Assembly (NCBI GenBank): GCA_046346845.1 | Contig: JAXMHH010000006.1 | Coordinates: 1-64,000, forward strand | DNA: 64,000 nucleotides | Direction: 5' to 3' | From: DSSB01 sp046346845 | GTDB taxonomy: Bacteria > UBA10199 > DSSB01 | Part shown: piece by piece, positions 42,620 through 50,959 of the stretch | How the letters are laid out: the number at the start of each line of letters is the position of its first letter | Numbering within the stretch: the stretch's first letter is position 1 | The notes under the pieces: generated by a model | The model's input: only the letters and a program-made list of their open reading frames with translations | What the model was told of the DNA's origin: nothing | Databases searched by the model: none | Position numbers and translations under genes: made by a program

Positions 42620-45598
42620 TTAAGAGGCCGCAGTCCCGCGCTCCGTCGCGGAAAAAATTCCCGGTCCCGGCAAGGCAACCGGACACACCTCCGCGACGTT
42701 GAGGGAGATCGCCCCCAATTCGTCTGCCACGCGTCCCGTCAGCAGGAAAGGCTGGCGGGCGTTCAAGCGGGGCGCGTTGCGGCGGTAGGCCTCGGGAAAG
42801 AAGGTCGTCTCGTAGATCCCCGTCAGGTCCTCGAAACTGAAAAACTCCATCGCCTCCTCGTCCTTCGTGTACACCACCTTGCCTGTGATCAGCCAACCGA
42901 CCGTCCGCACCCGGCGCCCGACGTGCCGCTCCAACTCGGCGGCCGGAACGCAATCGACGCGCTCCAGCGCCGCCTCGTAGAGTTTCAGGGGATGGCGGCT
43001 ATAGAGCAATCCCAGGGTCTCCATCTCGTCGTGGAGCTTTTGCGCCTCCGGATAGTCGGGGAAGTCGGGGATCCAGGCCTCCCCGCACCGCGCGAACTCG
43101 AAGGCGCCGGCGCGCGGCGCCTCGCGATGCCGCTGCAAAAGCAGCCACATCAGCTGCGGCCGGTTGCGAGCCGGCTCGAGCGAGTCGAGGGCGCCCGCGC
43201 GCAGGAGGAGCTTGAGGTCGGCGAGCGGAACCTGGACCCTGGCCAACAGATCCGCCAGGGAGCGGAAGGGCCCCCGGCGGCGCTCGGCCAGCAGGGCCTC
43301 CAGCGAGGTCCGGCGGAGGCCCTGGACCTGCATCAGGCCGATCCGGAGGCTGCGGCCTGCCCCCGTGTAGGGCCGCTCCGAGAGGTTGAGGTCGGGCCCG
43401 AGGATCTCGAGGCCCAGGCGACGCGCCTCCGAGAGGTAGGCGAAGGTCGAGTAAAAGCCCCCGCCATTGGAAATCACCGCCGCCATGAACTCGGCCGGAT
43501 GATGCGCCCGCAGGTAGGCCGACTGGAAAGAGACCCGCGCATAGGAGGCGCTGTGCGGCTTGCAAAAGCTGTAGCCCGCGAAGCTCATCATCATCTGCCA
43601 GATCGCCTCGAGCTGCGGAAGGGTCGCGCCGCGCTCGAGGGCGCCCGCGACGAAACGCTCGCGGTACTCGCTCAAGCGCTTCCCGGCGCGCTTCTTGGTA
43701 AGCGCCTTGCGCAGGCCGTCCCCCTCGACCGCGTCGAAGCCCGCCACCGCCATCGCCGCCTTGGTGACGTCCTCTTGGTAGACCATGATGCCGTAGCTCT
43801 CCTCCAGGAGGCCCTCGAGGAGGGGATGCAGGGCCGCGTAGGGCTTGCCGCGCAGGCGCCGGACGTACTCGTTGATGTAGCGGTTGGCGGCGGGCCGGAT
43901 GATGGAGGAATGGATCACGAGGTGCGGGTAGTCCCCCACCCTCGCCTTGCGCTGCAGTTGGCGGGTCGCCGGGGACTCGACGTAAAAAACGCCCATCGTC
44001 TCGCCCCGGGCGATCATCGCCTGGGTCGCGGGATCGTCCTCGGGATTGAAGAGGTCGTAGGATATTTTAGTCCCGGTATTCCGTTCCACCGCGGCGAGGG
44101 CGTCCCGCACCACCGCCAGCGATCGGTTGCCCAGCACGTCGATCTTCACCAAGCCGAAATCCTCGGTCTGGTCCTTTTCCCATTGCAGGATGTGGACGCC
44201 CTTCGCGGCCCGCTGCAGGGGCACGTAGCGCCGCAGGTCATCGGGGACGATCACGACCCCGCCCGAGTGCACCGAGAGGTGGCGGGGAAAATCTTTCAGG
44301 CAACGCGTCCACGCCAGGATGCGGTCCCAAGGCTCGGGAATCTTCTTGGGCGGGAAGCGCAGCAGCTGCTCGGCGGCGCGGGTGATCTCGGCGTCGGGCA
44401 GACCCAGGACCTTGGCAACCTCGCGGAGCACCGCCTGCGGCTGCAGCCGGACGTGGTTGGACACGCAGGCGGCGCGGAAGGGTCCGTACTTCCGAAAGAT
44501 GTATTCGAAGATCTTGTCCCGCTCGTCCCAGGGAAAGTCGATGTCGGCGTCGGGAGGATCCTTGCGGCCGGGATTGAGGAAGCGCTCGAAAAACAGGTTG
44601 TGCGCGATCGGGTCGACGTGCGTGATGCCCAGGCAATAGGAAACGAGGCTCGCCGCGACCGAGCCGCGACCGCAGGTGCGCGGCGCCTGTCGGACGATGT
44701 CCTCGACGACGAGAAAATAGTGCGTGAAACCCTTGTCGCGGATGACCTTGAGTTCGTGTTCAAGGCGGGCGGTGATCGGAGGCGTCAGCTTGCCGTAGCG
44801 GCGCTGCACCCCCTGGAGGCATTTCCAGCGCAGGGTGAAATAGGCCTCGGCGGCGGAGAATTCCCCGAAGGGCGGGAAGACGGTCTCGCCAAGGCGCCAC
44901 TCGCCGTACAGCTCGCGGGCCAGACGAGCGGCGTTGGTCACCGCCTCGGGGCAATAGGAGAGCCGTTGCGCCAGCCAGGCCTGGTCGCAAAAGAATCGCT
45001 CCGGGGCGGCGCAATCTTCCGGCGCCAGGCGCGAGAGCGCGGTGTTGCCGTCGATCGCCCGCAGCATGCGGTGCAAGACCGCCTCGCGCGGCTCCAAGAA
45101 ATGGACGTCGTTGCTCGCGACCGGCGCCAGGCCGCGCTCGGCCGCGAAGCGCAGCAGCGGGGCGTTTTCGGCCAAAGGAAGGATCTCGACGTAAAGACCC
45201 TCCGACCCCGTCTCGCGGCACAAGGCCTCGAGCAGCGACGCGTCTCGGCTCAGCACCGCCAAATGTCCCCGATCTTCCAGCAACGCGGTGCGCAGCGAGA
45301 AATTAGCCTCCAGGTGGAAGTCGGAGGTCAGCCGGCAAATCCGCTGGTAGCCCCGGGGATCGCGGGCGAGCAGGACGGCGGATCCGTCGCCGGAGCCGAG
45401 CTCCACCCCGCAGAGCGGCCTAATCCCATAATCGCGGCAGTGCTGGACGAACTCGACCCAGGCGTAGAGCCCGCCGGCGTCGGTCAAGGCCAGGGATTCC
45501 ATCCCCGCGCGCCGCGCGGCCGCGACCAGACGCTCCGGCGAGGCGGTGCCGCGCAGCATCGAATGGTAAGACCGGCAATGCAGGTGGGCGAACTTCAT
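42620..45598 (-). CDS. dnaE2: Error-prone DNA polymerase III alpha subunit, DnaE2/ImuC
   Basis: A 992-residue C-family polymerase. The PHP domain starts at once (KFAHLHCRSYHSML). The polymerase active site has the PDADIDF triad, with GRGSVAASLVSYCLGITHVDPI and the FCKPHSASYARVSFQSAYLRAHHPAEF block. An OB fold ends it. Length, and absence of the tau- and clamp-binding tail of DnaE1, fit DnaE2 (ImuC), the translesion polymerase of the SOS mutasome. The start ATG overlaps the imuB stop (ATGA). An in-frame extension reaching 47359 only shadows imuB and lexA and is rejected. Confidence 0.95.
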   Translation of the reverse strand: MKFAHLHCRSYHSMLRGTASPERLVAAARRAGMESLALTDAGGLYAWVEFVQHCRDYGIRPLCGVELGSGDGSAVLLARDPRGYQRICRLTSDFHLEANFSLRTALLEDRGHLAVLSRDASLLEALCRETGSEGLYVEILPLAENAPLLRFAAERGLAPVASNDVHFLEPREAVLHRMLRAIDGNTALSRLAPEDCAAPERFFCDQAWLAQRLSYCPEAVTNAARLARELYGEWRLGETVFPPFGEFSAAEAYFTLRWKCLQGVQRRYGKLTPPITARLEHELKVIRDKGFTHYFLVVEDIVRQAPRTCGRGSVAASLVSYCLGITHVDPIAHNLFFERFLNPGRKDPPDADIDFPWDERDKIFEYIFRKYGPFRAACVSNHVRLQPQAVLREVAKVLGLPDAEITRAAEQLLRFPPKKIPEPWDRILAWTRCLKDFPRHLSVHSGGVVIVPDDLRRYVPLQRAAKGVHILQWEKDQTEDFGLVKIDVLGNRSLAVVRDALAAVERNTGTKISYDLFNPEDDPATQAMIARGETMGVFYVESPATRQLQRKARVGDYPHLVIHSSIIRPAANRYINEYVRRLRGKPYAALHPLLEGLLEESYGIMVYQEDVTKAAMAVAGFDAVEGDGLRKALTKKRAGKRLSEYRERFVAGALERGATLPQLEAIWQMMMSFAGYSFCKPHSASYARVSFQSAYLRAHHPAEFMAAVISNGGGFYSTFAYLSEARRLGLEILGPDLNLSERPYTGAGRSLRIGLMQVQGLRRTSLEALLAERRRGPFRSLADLLARVQVPLADLKLLLRAGALDSLEPARNRPQLMWLLLQRHREAPRAGAFEFARCGEAWIPDFPDYPEAQKLHDEMETLGLLYSRHPLKLYEAALERVDCVPAAELERHVGRRVRTVGWLITGKVVYTKDEEAMEFFSFEDLTGIYETTFFPEAYRRNAPRLNARQPFLLTGRVADELGAISLNVAEVCPVALPGPGIFSATERGTAAS

Positions 45599-46740
45599 CG
45601 CAACGCCCTCCCCGCCCGGATGACGCTTGTCCCGTATCGCGCGCGCAGCTCGTCGAGGGTCCGCAAGATCCGCTCCTCGCGCGCGTCCCGGAAGAGATCG
45701 GCCTGCTGGAACTCGGGTTGCAGGCGGTCCAGGCGCAAGCCGATCGACTTGAGGGCCACGCGTCGCGGGAGAAACTTCCGCCACGCGGCGGCGAGGACCG
45801 CGAAGATGCGAAAATCGAGGTTGGTCGGGGGCCGGAGGTCGACCTCGCGGCGAGCGCGGCTGCGGTCGAGGTAGAGGCCGCTCAGCCCCGCGCGACCCGC
45901 AACCAGGGCGCGACGGCGCAGCTCGGCGCCGAGCGTCTCGACCAGGCGCCACAGCTCGGCAAGCAAGACTCCCTCGTCGTTGCTCTCTTGGGAAAGCGTC
46001 GCCGTCTCGTCCAACTCCAAGCGCCGCTGCGGCGGACGCACGGGTTCCTCGTCGCGCCCTTCGGCCTGCGCCTTGAGCGTCGCGCCGCGCCGCCCGAAGA
46101 CCTGCGCCAAGACCGGCGCGGGCCCGGCGGCGAGATCGCAGATGCGCCGCACGCCCAGCTCGCGCAACAGCCGTTCTTGGGTCTTGTCGCCGATGCCGGG
46201 AAGGTACTCGACCTCGAGCGGAGCCAGGAAACAGGACTCGCCGCCGGCAAAGACGTCGCAGAGTCCCTGCGGGCGGATCACCTTGGCGGCGATGCGCGAG
46301 ACGAGCTTGTTGCGGGCGACGCCCAGCGCGGCTTCGAGGCCCAGCGCCTCGCGGATGCGCCGATGGATGAGGCCGGCCGCGTCCGGCGCCTTGCCGAACA
46401 GCGATTCCATGCCCGACATGTCGAGGTAGAAGGAGCCCGGCCGCGCGGGCTCGACGAGCGGCGTGAAGCGATCGACCAGCTCGCCCAACTTGCGCTGCGC
46501 CCGTTCGTAGAGCGGCGGATTCTGCGGCAGCACGCGCAGGCGCGGCTCGAGCTTGAGCGCGTCGCAGGCGCGGTCGCCCGCGTGGATTCCGGCGCCGAAG
46601 GCCTCGGCCGAGACCGCGAGCAGCGGGGCGCGCGGCGCGGTGCTGGCCGCGATCGCGACCGGCCGCCCGCGCAAACGCGGGTCGACGCGCTGCTCGACCG
46701 CCACGGCGAAGGCGGGGATATTGACATGGATGACTTCCAT
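45595..46740 (-). CDS. imuB: ImuB-type catalytically inactive Y-family polymerase
   Basis: A 381-residue DinB-superfamily protein. In active Y-family polymerases the first acidic site is DxDxFFA; here it reads HVNIPAFAVAVEQ (N7). The second site, normally SxDE, reads ARPGSFYLD, so the metal-binding acids are lost. This is the hallmark of ImuB, the non-catalytic hub of the ImuA-ImuB-DnaE2 mutasome that bridges the beta clamp and DnaE2. An HhH segment (EYLPGIGDKTQERLL) and little-finger domain follow. It sits between lexA and dnaE2; no imuA is present. Confidence 0.88.
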   Translation of the reverse strand: MEVIHVNIPAFAVAVEQRVDPRLRGRPVAIAASTAPRAPLLAVSAEAFGAGIHAGDRACDALKLEPRLRVLPQNPPLYERAQRKLGELVDRFTPLVEPARPGSFYLDMSGMESLFGKAPDAAGLIHRRIREALGLEAALGVARNKLVSRIAAKVIRPQGLCDVFAGGESCFLAPLEVEYLPGIGDKTQERLLRELGVRRICDLAAGPAPVLAQVFGRRGATLKAQAEGRDEEPVRPPQRRLELDETATLSQESNDEGVLLAELWRLVETLGAELRRRALVAGRAGLSGLYLDRSRARREVDLRPPTNLDFRIFAVLAAAWRKFLPRRVALKSIGLRLDRLQPEFQQADLFRDAREERILRTLDELRARYGTSVIRAGRALR

Positions 46741-46755
46741 ACCCGAAAAGAAAAG

Positions 46756-47352
46756 CTAATACCGCCGCATCAAGCCCACGACGACGCCGAGGATTTGAAA
46801 CCCCTGCCCATGCCCGACCCAAATCGAACGCATCGCGCAATTGGCCGGCCGCAGCTCGACCCGGTCGGCGCCGGGATAGAATTTTTTCACCGTCGCCTCC
46901 CCGTCGATCATCGCGACGACGGTCTGACCCACCTGCGCCGTCGGCTGCTTGCGCACGATGACGAGGTCGCCGTCGTGGATGCCGTCCTCGATCATCGAAT
47001 CGCCGCGCACCAGCAGGACGAAGTTTTCGCCGCCCTTGAGCAGGGCCTTGGGGACGTCGATGCGTTCTTGGCGCTCGATCGCCTCGACGGGCATGCCCGC
47101 CGCGACCGTGCCGAGCAGCGGCAAGCGCACGGCGTCGGCGTGGACGTCGTTCAGCTGGATGGCGCGGCGCCCGTAGGCGCTCTTGCTGAGGTAACCCTTG
47201 CGCTCGAGGGCCTGCAGGTAGTCCTGCACGGAACCGAGCGATTTGAGCCGAAAGCGGCGCGCGATCTCGCGCTGCGTGGGCGGATAACCCTTGGCCTGGC
47301 TGTAGCTTTGGAGAAACTCGAGGATGCCTTGCTGTTTGGGGGTGAGGTTCAT
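46756..47352 (-). CDS. lexA: LexA SOS repressor
   Basis: A 198-residue LexA. The winged helix-turn-helix is residues 1-65 (PPTQREIARRFRLKSLGSVQDYLQALERKGYL). The self-cleavage site is A85-G86 (VAAGMP) and the Ser-Lys dyad is S119 (RGDSM) and K156 (EATVKKF). RecA filaments trigger autocleavage after DNA damage, derepressing the cassette imuB-dnaE2 that follows 15 bp later. ATG 47352 has GGATGGGG upstream. Two TACGTA elements just upstream are probable autoregulatory sites. Confidence 0.93.
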   Translation of the reverse strand: MNLTPKQQGILEFLQSYSQAKGYPPTQREIARRFRLKSLGSVQDYLQALERKGYLSKSAYGRRAIQLNDVHADAVRLPLLGTVAAGMPVEAIERQERIDVPKALLKGGENFVLLVRGDSMIEDGIHDGDLVIVRKQPTAQVGQTVVAMIDGEATVKKFYPGADRVELRPANCAMRSIWVGHGQGFQILGVVVGLMRRY

Positions 47353-47363
47353 GCCCCATCCTA

Positions 47364-47381
47364 TTACGTACTTTTTACGTA
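47364..47381. promoter_or_regulatory. Tandem TACGTA sites, candidate LexA operator
   Basis: TTACGTA occurs at 47364-47370 and again at 47375-47381, exactly 11 bp (one helical turn) apart and 12-30 bp before the lexA start. Each contains the palindrome TACGTA. Other LexA boxes of the TTAC...GTAA type (for example in Bdellovibrio) look similar. Assignment by position. Confidence 0.5.
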
Positions 47382-47503
47382 GTTCAAGCAAGGAATCAAA
47401 AATTCGATAACTCTTTGTTTTTAAAACAGATTAAATCGAAGGCGCGAGTCAGATCGGGCGACACGCCGAGAATGGCTTAAAATACCACGCCTGGTTCAGC
47501 CGC

Positions 47504-49222
47504 CTAGATCCCGCGGCGCTCCTCCGCCGCGTGGGCATTCGAGGGAGAGCCAGGGGCGGCAGCGCGCCTATCCTGCTGCACGGTATTGGGAAAATCCGGA
47601 GTCCTATCCTGCTGCTCATTGGAGGCCAGTCGGACCGGCCGGTCCTCCGCCGAATCCATCACCGCCACGGAAGGGGCTCCCTCCCCCGCCCCGCGGGCGG
47701 CGATTTCAGGCTCGTCCTCGGGCGCTTCCAGATTCAAGCCGTCCAGGAAGATCCGGCGATTGACGGGGAAGGCGTTTTCCGATTCCGGCAGGACGGGCCG
47801 CGCCGAGAGCGCGTCGTGGGCCGGGTCGATCGGGCGAAAGTCGACCAACCAGCCGCCCGCCGTCCCCTCGCGAAGTCTCAGCACGATCTCCTTGCCGACG
47901 CAGCTCAGGGCGCGGACATCGAAATCCGCGTTCGGATCCGTCGCGATGCGGAAGGGAAAGCGCAGGCGCAGCTCCGTCTCCCGGCCTTCGACTCGGGACA
48001 AGAGGATGCCCCAGCCGCTTTGCGAGGCCAGCACCCCGCGGAACCGCTCCCAGGGGACGGTGCCATGGCCCTCGTGAAGGATATAGGCCATCATCGCTTC
48101 GCGGCGCTGGGAGGCCGGTAGGCTGGGGTTGTCCATCGCCTCCAGCAGCAGATCCGCGGACCAAGGCGCTCGCGATTCGCCAAGCGCGGCCAAGACCAAG
48201 TTCCACTGCGAAAAATCCGCCACAGGATCCTCGGCGGAATCGGCCCCCGAGCCCATCGGATGATCCTCCACGGTGATCGAGGGATCGCGCAGCAGGCCGC
48301 GCCACCAGTCGGCCTCGGGAGGATGCGGAGCGCGGGCCAGGAGGCGCAGCAGGAGATAGCGCGTGGCCACCGGTTCGTCGGGATCCTCCGCTAGGGAACG
48401 GAATACCTCGCCTGCGTCCGAACCGTTTTCGAGGCTGTCGGGCGGGAGATAATTCAAGGCGCGGGCGCGGCGCTCGGTGGCCGCGCGCGGGTCCATCGCG
48501 AGATTTTGCAAAAAACGGATCGCCGCCGGATGCCCGTCGACGGCCAGGCCGCAGGCGCGGGCGATGCGCTCGTCGAGAGAGAGGTCCCCGGTGTAGCGCC
48601 CAGCGCAGGCCGCTTCGCTCTCCCGGAGAAAGTCGGCAGCGGCGCGGTCGCCGGTTTCGGCCAAGACCCGCGCGCTGCGCATCCGCAAGACGGGATCGCG
48701 GGCGGATTCCCAATTGCCGCGCAGCTCCTCGGCCAACGCGCTCAAAAAAGGATCTTCGGAACCAAGATAATGATAGATGCCAAAGCCGACACCGCCGGAA
48801 AGCGGCAGGCCGAGGCCGGAGCTTCCAATCCCATGGGGCAAGAGCGCGGCCAGCTCGCGAAATGCCTCCGCAGCCATCGGGCTCCGTGCTCCGGAGCGAG
48901 GGTCCGGCGCCAAGCCATCCGCCAAGTGGCGCGCGTGATGCCGCAGGGCCTCACGACCGTCGGACCCGGAAAGGCGGGCGAGGAATCCGCCGGGGCTCGA
49001 TCCGGAGGCCAAGACGCCGCGCAGCTCCAAGCGCCCGAGCAAGTCACCCTGCTCCGACTGGGAAAGGAATCGATCCGCCAAGGCCGTCGCCAGCGCCTCG
49101 GACTCTTCGGTGGAAAGATGTAGCTCGTCGTGGAGCCGGGTCGCGAACTCGCCGGTCTCGGGACAGGCCTCGCGGAGCTCTAAGACGCTTCGGGTCAGTG
49201 AAATTTCGGAAAGGGGCGGCAT
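47504..49222 (-). CDS. Unknown 572-aa protein under a sigma-54 promoter
   Basis: I recognise no family. ATG 49222 (MPPLSEISLTRSVLELREA) follows AAGGA and lies 38 nt after the predicted sigma-54 start. An ATG further upstream (49291) lies above the promoter and is rejected. There is no signal peptide or membrane segment. Residues 1-130 are helical and acidic; 150-400 show repeated helix pairs (DPVLRMRSARVLAETGDRAAADFL, DPDEPVATRYLLLRLLARAP), suggestive of HEAT-like repeats. Residues 420-490 look like a beta-rich domain and the last 70 are Pro/Ser/Gln-rich and disordered. It stands alone between lexA and tRNA-Val debris. Confidence 0.7.
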   Translation of the reverse strand: MPPLSEISLTRSVLELREACPETGEFATRLHDELHLSTEESEALATALADRFLSQSEQGDLLGRLELRGVLASGSSPGGFLARLSGSDGREALRHHARHLADGLAPDPRSGARSPMAAEAFRELAALLPHGIGSSGLGLPLSGGVGFGIYHYLGSEDPFLSALAEELRGNWESARDPVLRMRSARVLAETGDRAAADFLRESEAACAGRYTGDLSLDERIARACGLAVDGHPAAIRFLQNLAMDPRAATERRARALNYLPPDSLENGSDAGEVFRSLAEDPDEPVATRYLLLRLLARAPHPPEADWWRGLLRDPSITVEDHPMGSGADSAEDPVADFSQWNLVLAALGESRAPWSADLLLEAMDNPSLPASQRREAMMAYILHEGHGTVPWERFRGVLASQSGWGILLSRVEGRETELRLRFPFRIATDPNADFDVRALSCVGKEIVLRLREGTAGGWLVDFRPIDPAHDALSARPVLPESENAFPVNRRIFLDGLNLEAPEDEPEIAARGAGEGAPSVAVMDSAEDRPVRLASNEQQDRTPDFPNTVQQDRRAAAPGSPSNAHAAEERRGI

Positions 49223-49270
49223 GGGGAATCCTTGTCTTCCACAAGGTGTGCCGCCGTCAGGCCAAGAAGA

Positions 49271-49287
49271 AGCAACCCGCATGCCAG
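49271..49287 (-). promoter_or_regulatory. Sigma-54 promoter P5
   Basis: On the minus strand CTGGCATGCGGGTTGCT: TGGCA(T)G, 4 bp, TTGCT, with the invariant GG and GC 12 bp apart. The predicted start near 49260 is 38 nt before ATG 49222. Nearly full consensus match. Confidence 0.8.
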
Positions 49288-49458
49288 CCAACGGGCCAGG
49301 CTACGAGAATAAAAGCCAAATTATTCCAATGAGTTAAAACGTCAGCCCCAGGAAGACGGAGCAAAACGGCGGCCCGCATGAGGTGCCATCTCCCCGAAGC
49401 GCCCCAGGCTGAGTAGCCCAGACCTCCCGGGGTTTATCCAAGCAGGGTGGAGATAGGG

Positions 49459-49512
49459 TGGGCGAAACAGGGATCGAGTCTATTCGCTCAGCCGGAGTAA
49501 ATCCGGCTGAGC
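49459..49512. repeat. tRNA-derived fragment and hairpin beside tRNA-Val
   Basis: Bases 49459-49477 repeat exactly the 19-bp 3' end of the tRNA-Val gene (49553-49571), in the same orientation. Immediately after comes TATTCGCTCAG, which resembles the 5' acceptor and D-arm of the same tRNA, so the copy looks like a tRNA with its middle deleted. It runs into a perfect 11-bp inverted repeat (GCTCAGCCGGA, loop GTAAA, 49486-49512) and then a T-arm-like GGTTCGATCCCC. No T-tract is present. Such a 3'-tRNA direct repeat is typical of an integration scar; recombination between tRNA genes is an alternative. Nothing else is seen in 49292-49458. Confidence 0.6.
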
Positions 49513-49552
49513 TAAAACTTGGTTCGATCCCCACTCGGAAAAAGTAAAAATA

Positions 49553-49626
49553 TGGGCGAAACAGGGATCGAACCTGTGACCTCTGCCTTGTAAGGGCAGC
49601 GCTCTAACCAGCTGAGCTATTCGCCC
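49553..49626 (-). tRNA. tRNA-Val (anticodon TAC)
   Basis: A 74-nt cloverleaf: acceptor GGGCGAA/TTCGCCC, D-arm AGCTCAGCTGGTTAGAGC, anticodon stem CTGCC/GGCAG around CTTACAA (anticodon TAC), T-arm with GTTCGATCC, discriminator A; CCA is not encoded. It lies 62 bp after the end of the eight-gene acyl/lipid operon on the same strand; a TTGACC with a poor -10 lies in between. Confidence 0.95.
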
Positions 49627-49688
49627 GAATTGCGGCCCAGAGCTAGCGGCAAGGTCTCCTTCGGGTCAAAGGAAAAATGACCCCCGCC

Positions 49689-50948
49689 TTAGACGTAGCC
49701 CAGGGCATGAATGATGGGATAGTGGCTGACCCGGTAGGCGGGGATGATCGCCGAGAGCAGGCTCGCGACCATCGAGAGCGCGAAGGTTTTCAGCAACAAG
49801 GGCCCCGATAAGGTGATCGTGCAGTAGTAATTGGCGGCCGCCTGGGGAGGATGGATCGGGATCCCGACCATGGAGACGAGCTCCGCCAAACCGCTGCCCA
49901 CCAGCAGACCCAACACCGAACCGAGCAGGCCCAGCAATGCGGTCTCCAAAAAGATCATCGCAAAGATCACGCCGCGGCTGTTGCCTACCGCCATCATGGT
50001 CCCGAATTCCCGCATTCGCTCGAGCAATATCATATTGATGGTGTTCGCGATGCTGAAAAAGAAGATGATGCTGATGATGACCTGGATGATGGCGTAGATC
50101 TGCCAAAGCAATTCTTTGCTTTGGCGATAGTATTGCCCCTGCTCTACCCAGCTAAGCATCTCCAGGTTCGCCTTGTCGAGGTTCAAGGCATTCGCCAATT
50201 CCGCCCGGACTCGTTCGGTCTTTCGGGTATCGTCGAGAATCACCAGCAAGCTGTGGACCTCTTCGTTCAATCCCAGGATGCCCTGGGCGGCCTTGAGATT
50301 CATCTTCAAGGCGCGATCGTCGAAATCCTTGATAAAGGTCTCGAAGACTCCGCGGATATGGAACTCCGAACCGTCCAAGGCCCCCTCCCGGCGAGTCGTC
50401 AGAAAGCTGACGCCGTCGCCAACCTTCAGGCCAAGGGCATCGAGCAAGCCTTTGCCAACGATCACCCCATAGAGATCGTCCCGATCCAGATCCCTGCCGG
50501 CCACGATGTTGGTGGAGGGCATATTCTCGCCCGAAGTCTGAAAGCTCCCCATCTTGTTTTCCGCCACCGAATCCACGCCCAGGGCCATGACCGCCACCGC
50601 GGTCTCTCCCGAGCTGACCATGCCCTGGAACTTCAAGCGGGGAGCGATCAGGGTTACGGCGGGGTTTTTCATGATAATTTTTTCCACCTGCTCGACGTCG
50701 TTCAGCAGGAAGTCCATGGGCGCGCGCGCGCCTTTCTGTTGGTAACCCTTCGCGTTGACTTGCAAATGGCCCGTCTGGCTGTGAATGAAAACTTCGGCGA
50801 AGCCCTCGATCATGTTGTCGAAGAAGCCCCCGATCAGGATCAGGCCGGTACACCCCAAAACCAAGATGGAAATGGTGAGGAAACAGCGCCGCTTGTTGCG
50901 AAAGATGTTGCGCCAGGCGATGAGTAGTAATTTCGAAAAAGCCGCCAT
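49689..50948 (-). CDS. ABC transporter permease, FtsX/LolE-MacB type
   Basis: A 419-residue permease. A first helix (LLLIAWRNIFRNKRRCFLTISILVLGCTGLILIGG) is followed by a periplasmic MacB-PCD-like domain of about 210 residues, and three C-terminal helices with the FtsX signature (NTINMILLERMREFGTMMAVGNSRGVIFAMIFLETALLGLLG). Such permeases (LolC/E, MacB) move lipoproteins, lipids or peptides from the inner membrane outward. The partner ATPase is not encoded here. ATG 50948 has AAGGAG; the gap to the ligase gene is 11 bp. It is the last gene of the operon, so it may export the lipid product. Confidence 0.88.
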   Translation of the reverse strand: MAAFSKLLLIAWRNIFRNKRRCFLTISILVLGCTGLILIGGFFDNMIEGFAEVFIHSQTGHLQVNAKGYQQKGARAPMDFLLNDVEQVEKIIMKNPAVTLIAPRLKFQGMVSSGETAVAVMALGVDSVAENKMGSFQTSGENMPSTNIVAGRDLDRDDLYGVIVGKGLLDALGLKVGDGVSFLTTRREGALDGSEFHIRGVFETFIKDFDDRALKMNLKAAQGILGLNEEVHSLLVILDDTRKTERVRAELANALNLDKANLEMLSWVEQGQYYRQSKELLWQIYAIIQVIISIIFFFSIANTINMILLERMREFGTMMAVGNSRGVIFAMIFLETALLGLLGSVLGLLVGSGLAELVSMVGIPIHPPQAAANYYCTITLSGPLLLKTFALSMVASLLSAIIPAYRVSHYPIIHALGYV

Positions 50949-50959
50949 GAGGGATCTCC

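Noticed and set aside
42590..45874. A 1094-codon open frame on the plus strand
   Set aside because: Antisense to dnaE2 and imuB; the sense frames carry the catalytic motifs, this one none.
45599..47359. N-terminal extension of the dnaE2 frame to 1579 codons
   Set aside because: The extension runs through imuB and lexA in another frame and is Arg/Ala/Pro-rich; dnaE2 starts at 45598 with a normal PHP domain.
49486..49512. 11-bp perfect hairpin considered as a terminator
   Set aside because: No T-tract on either side; the sequence is better explained as tRNA-derived.
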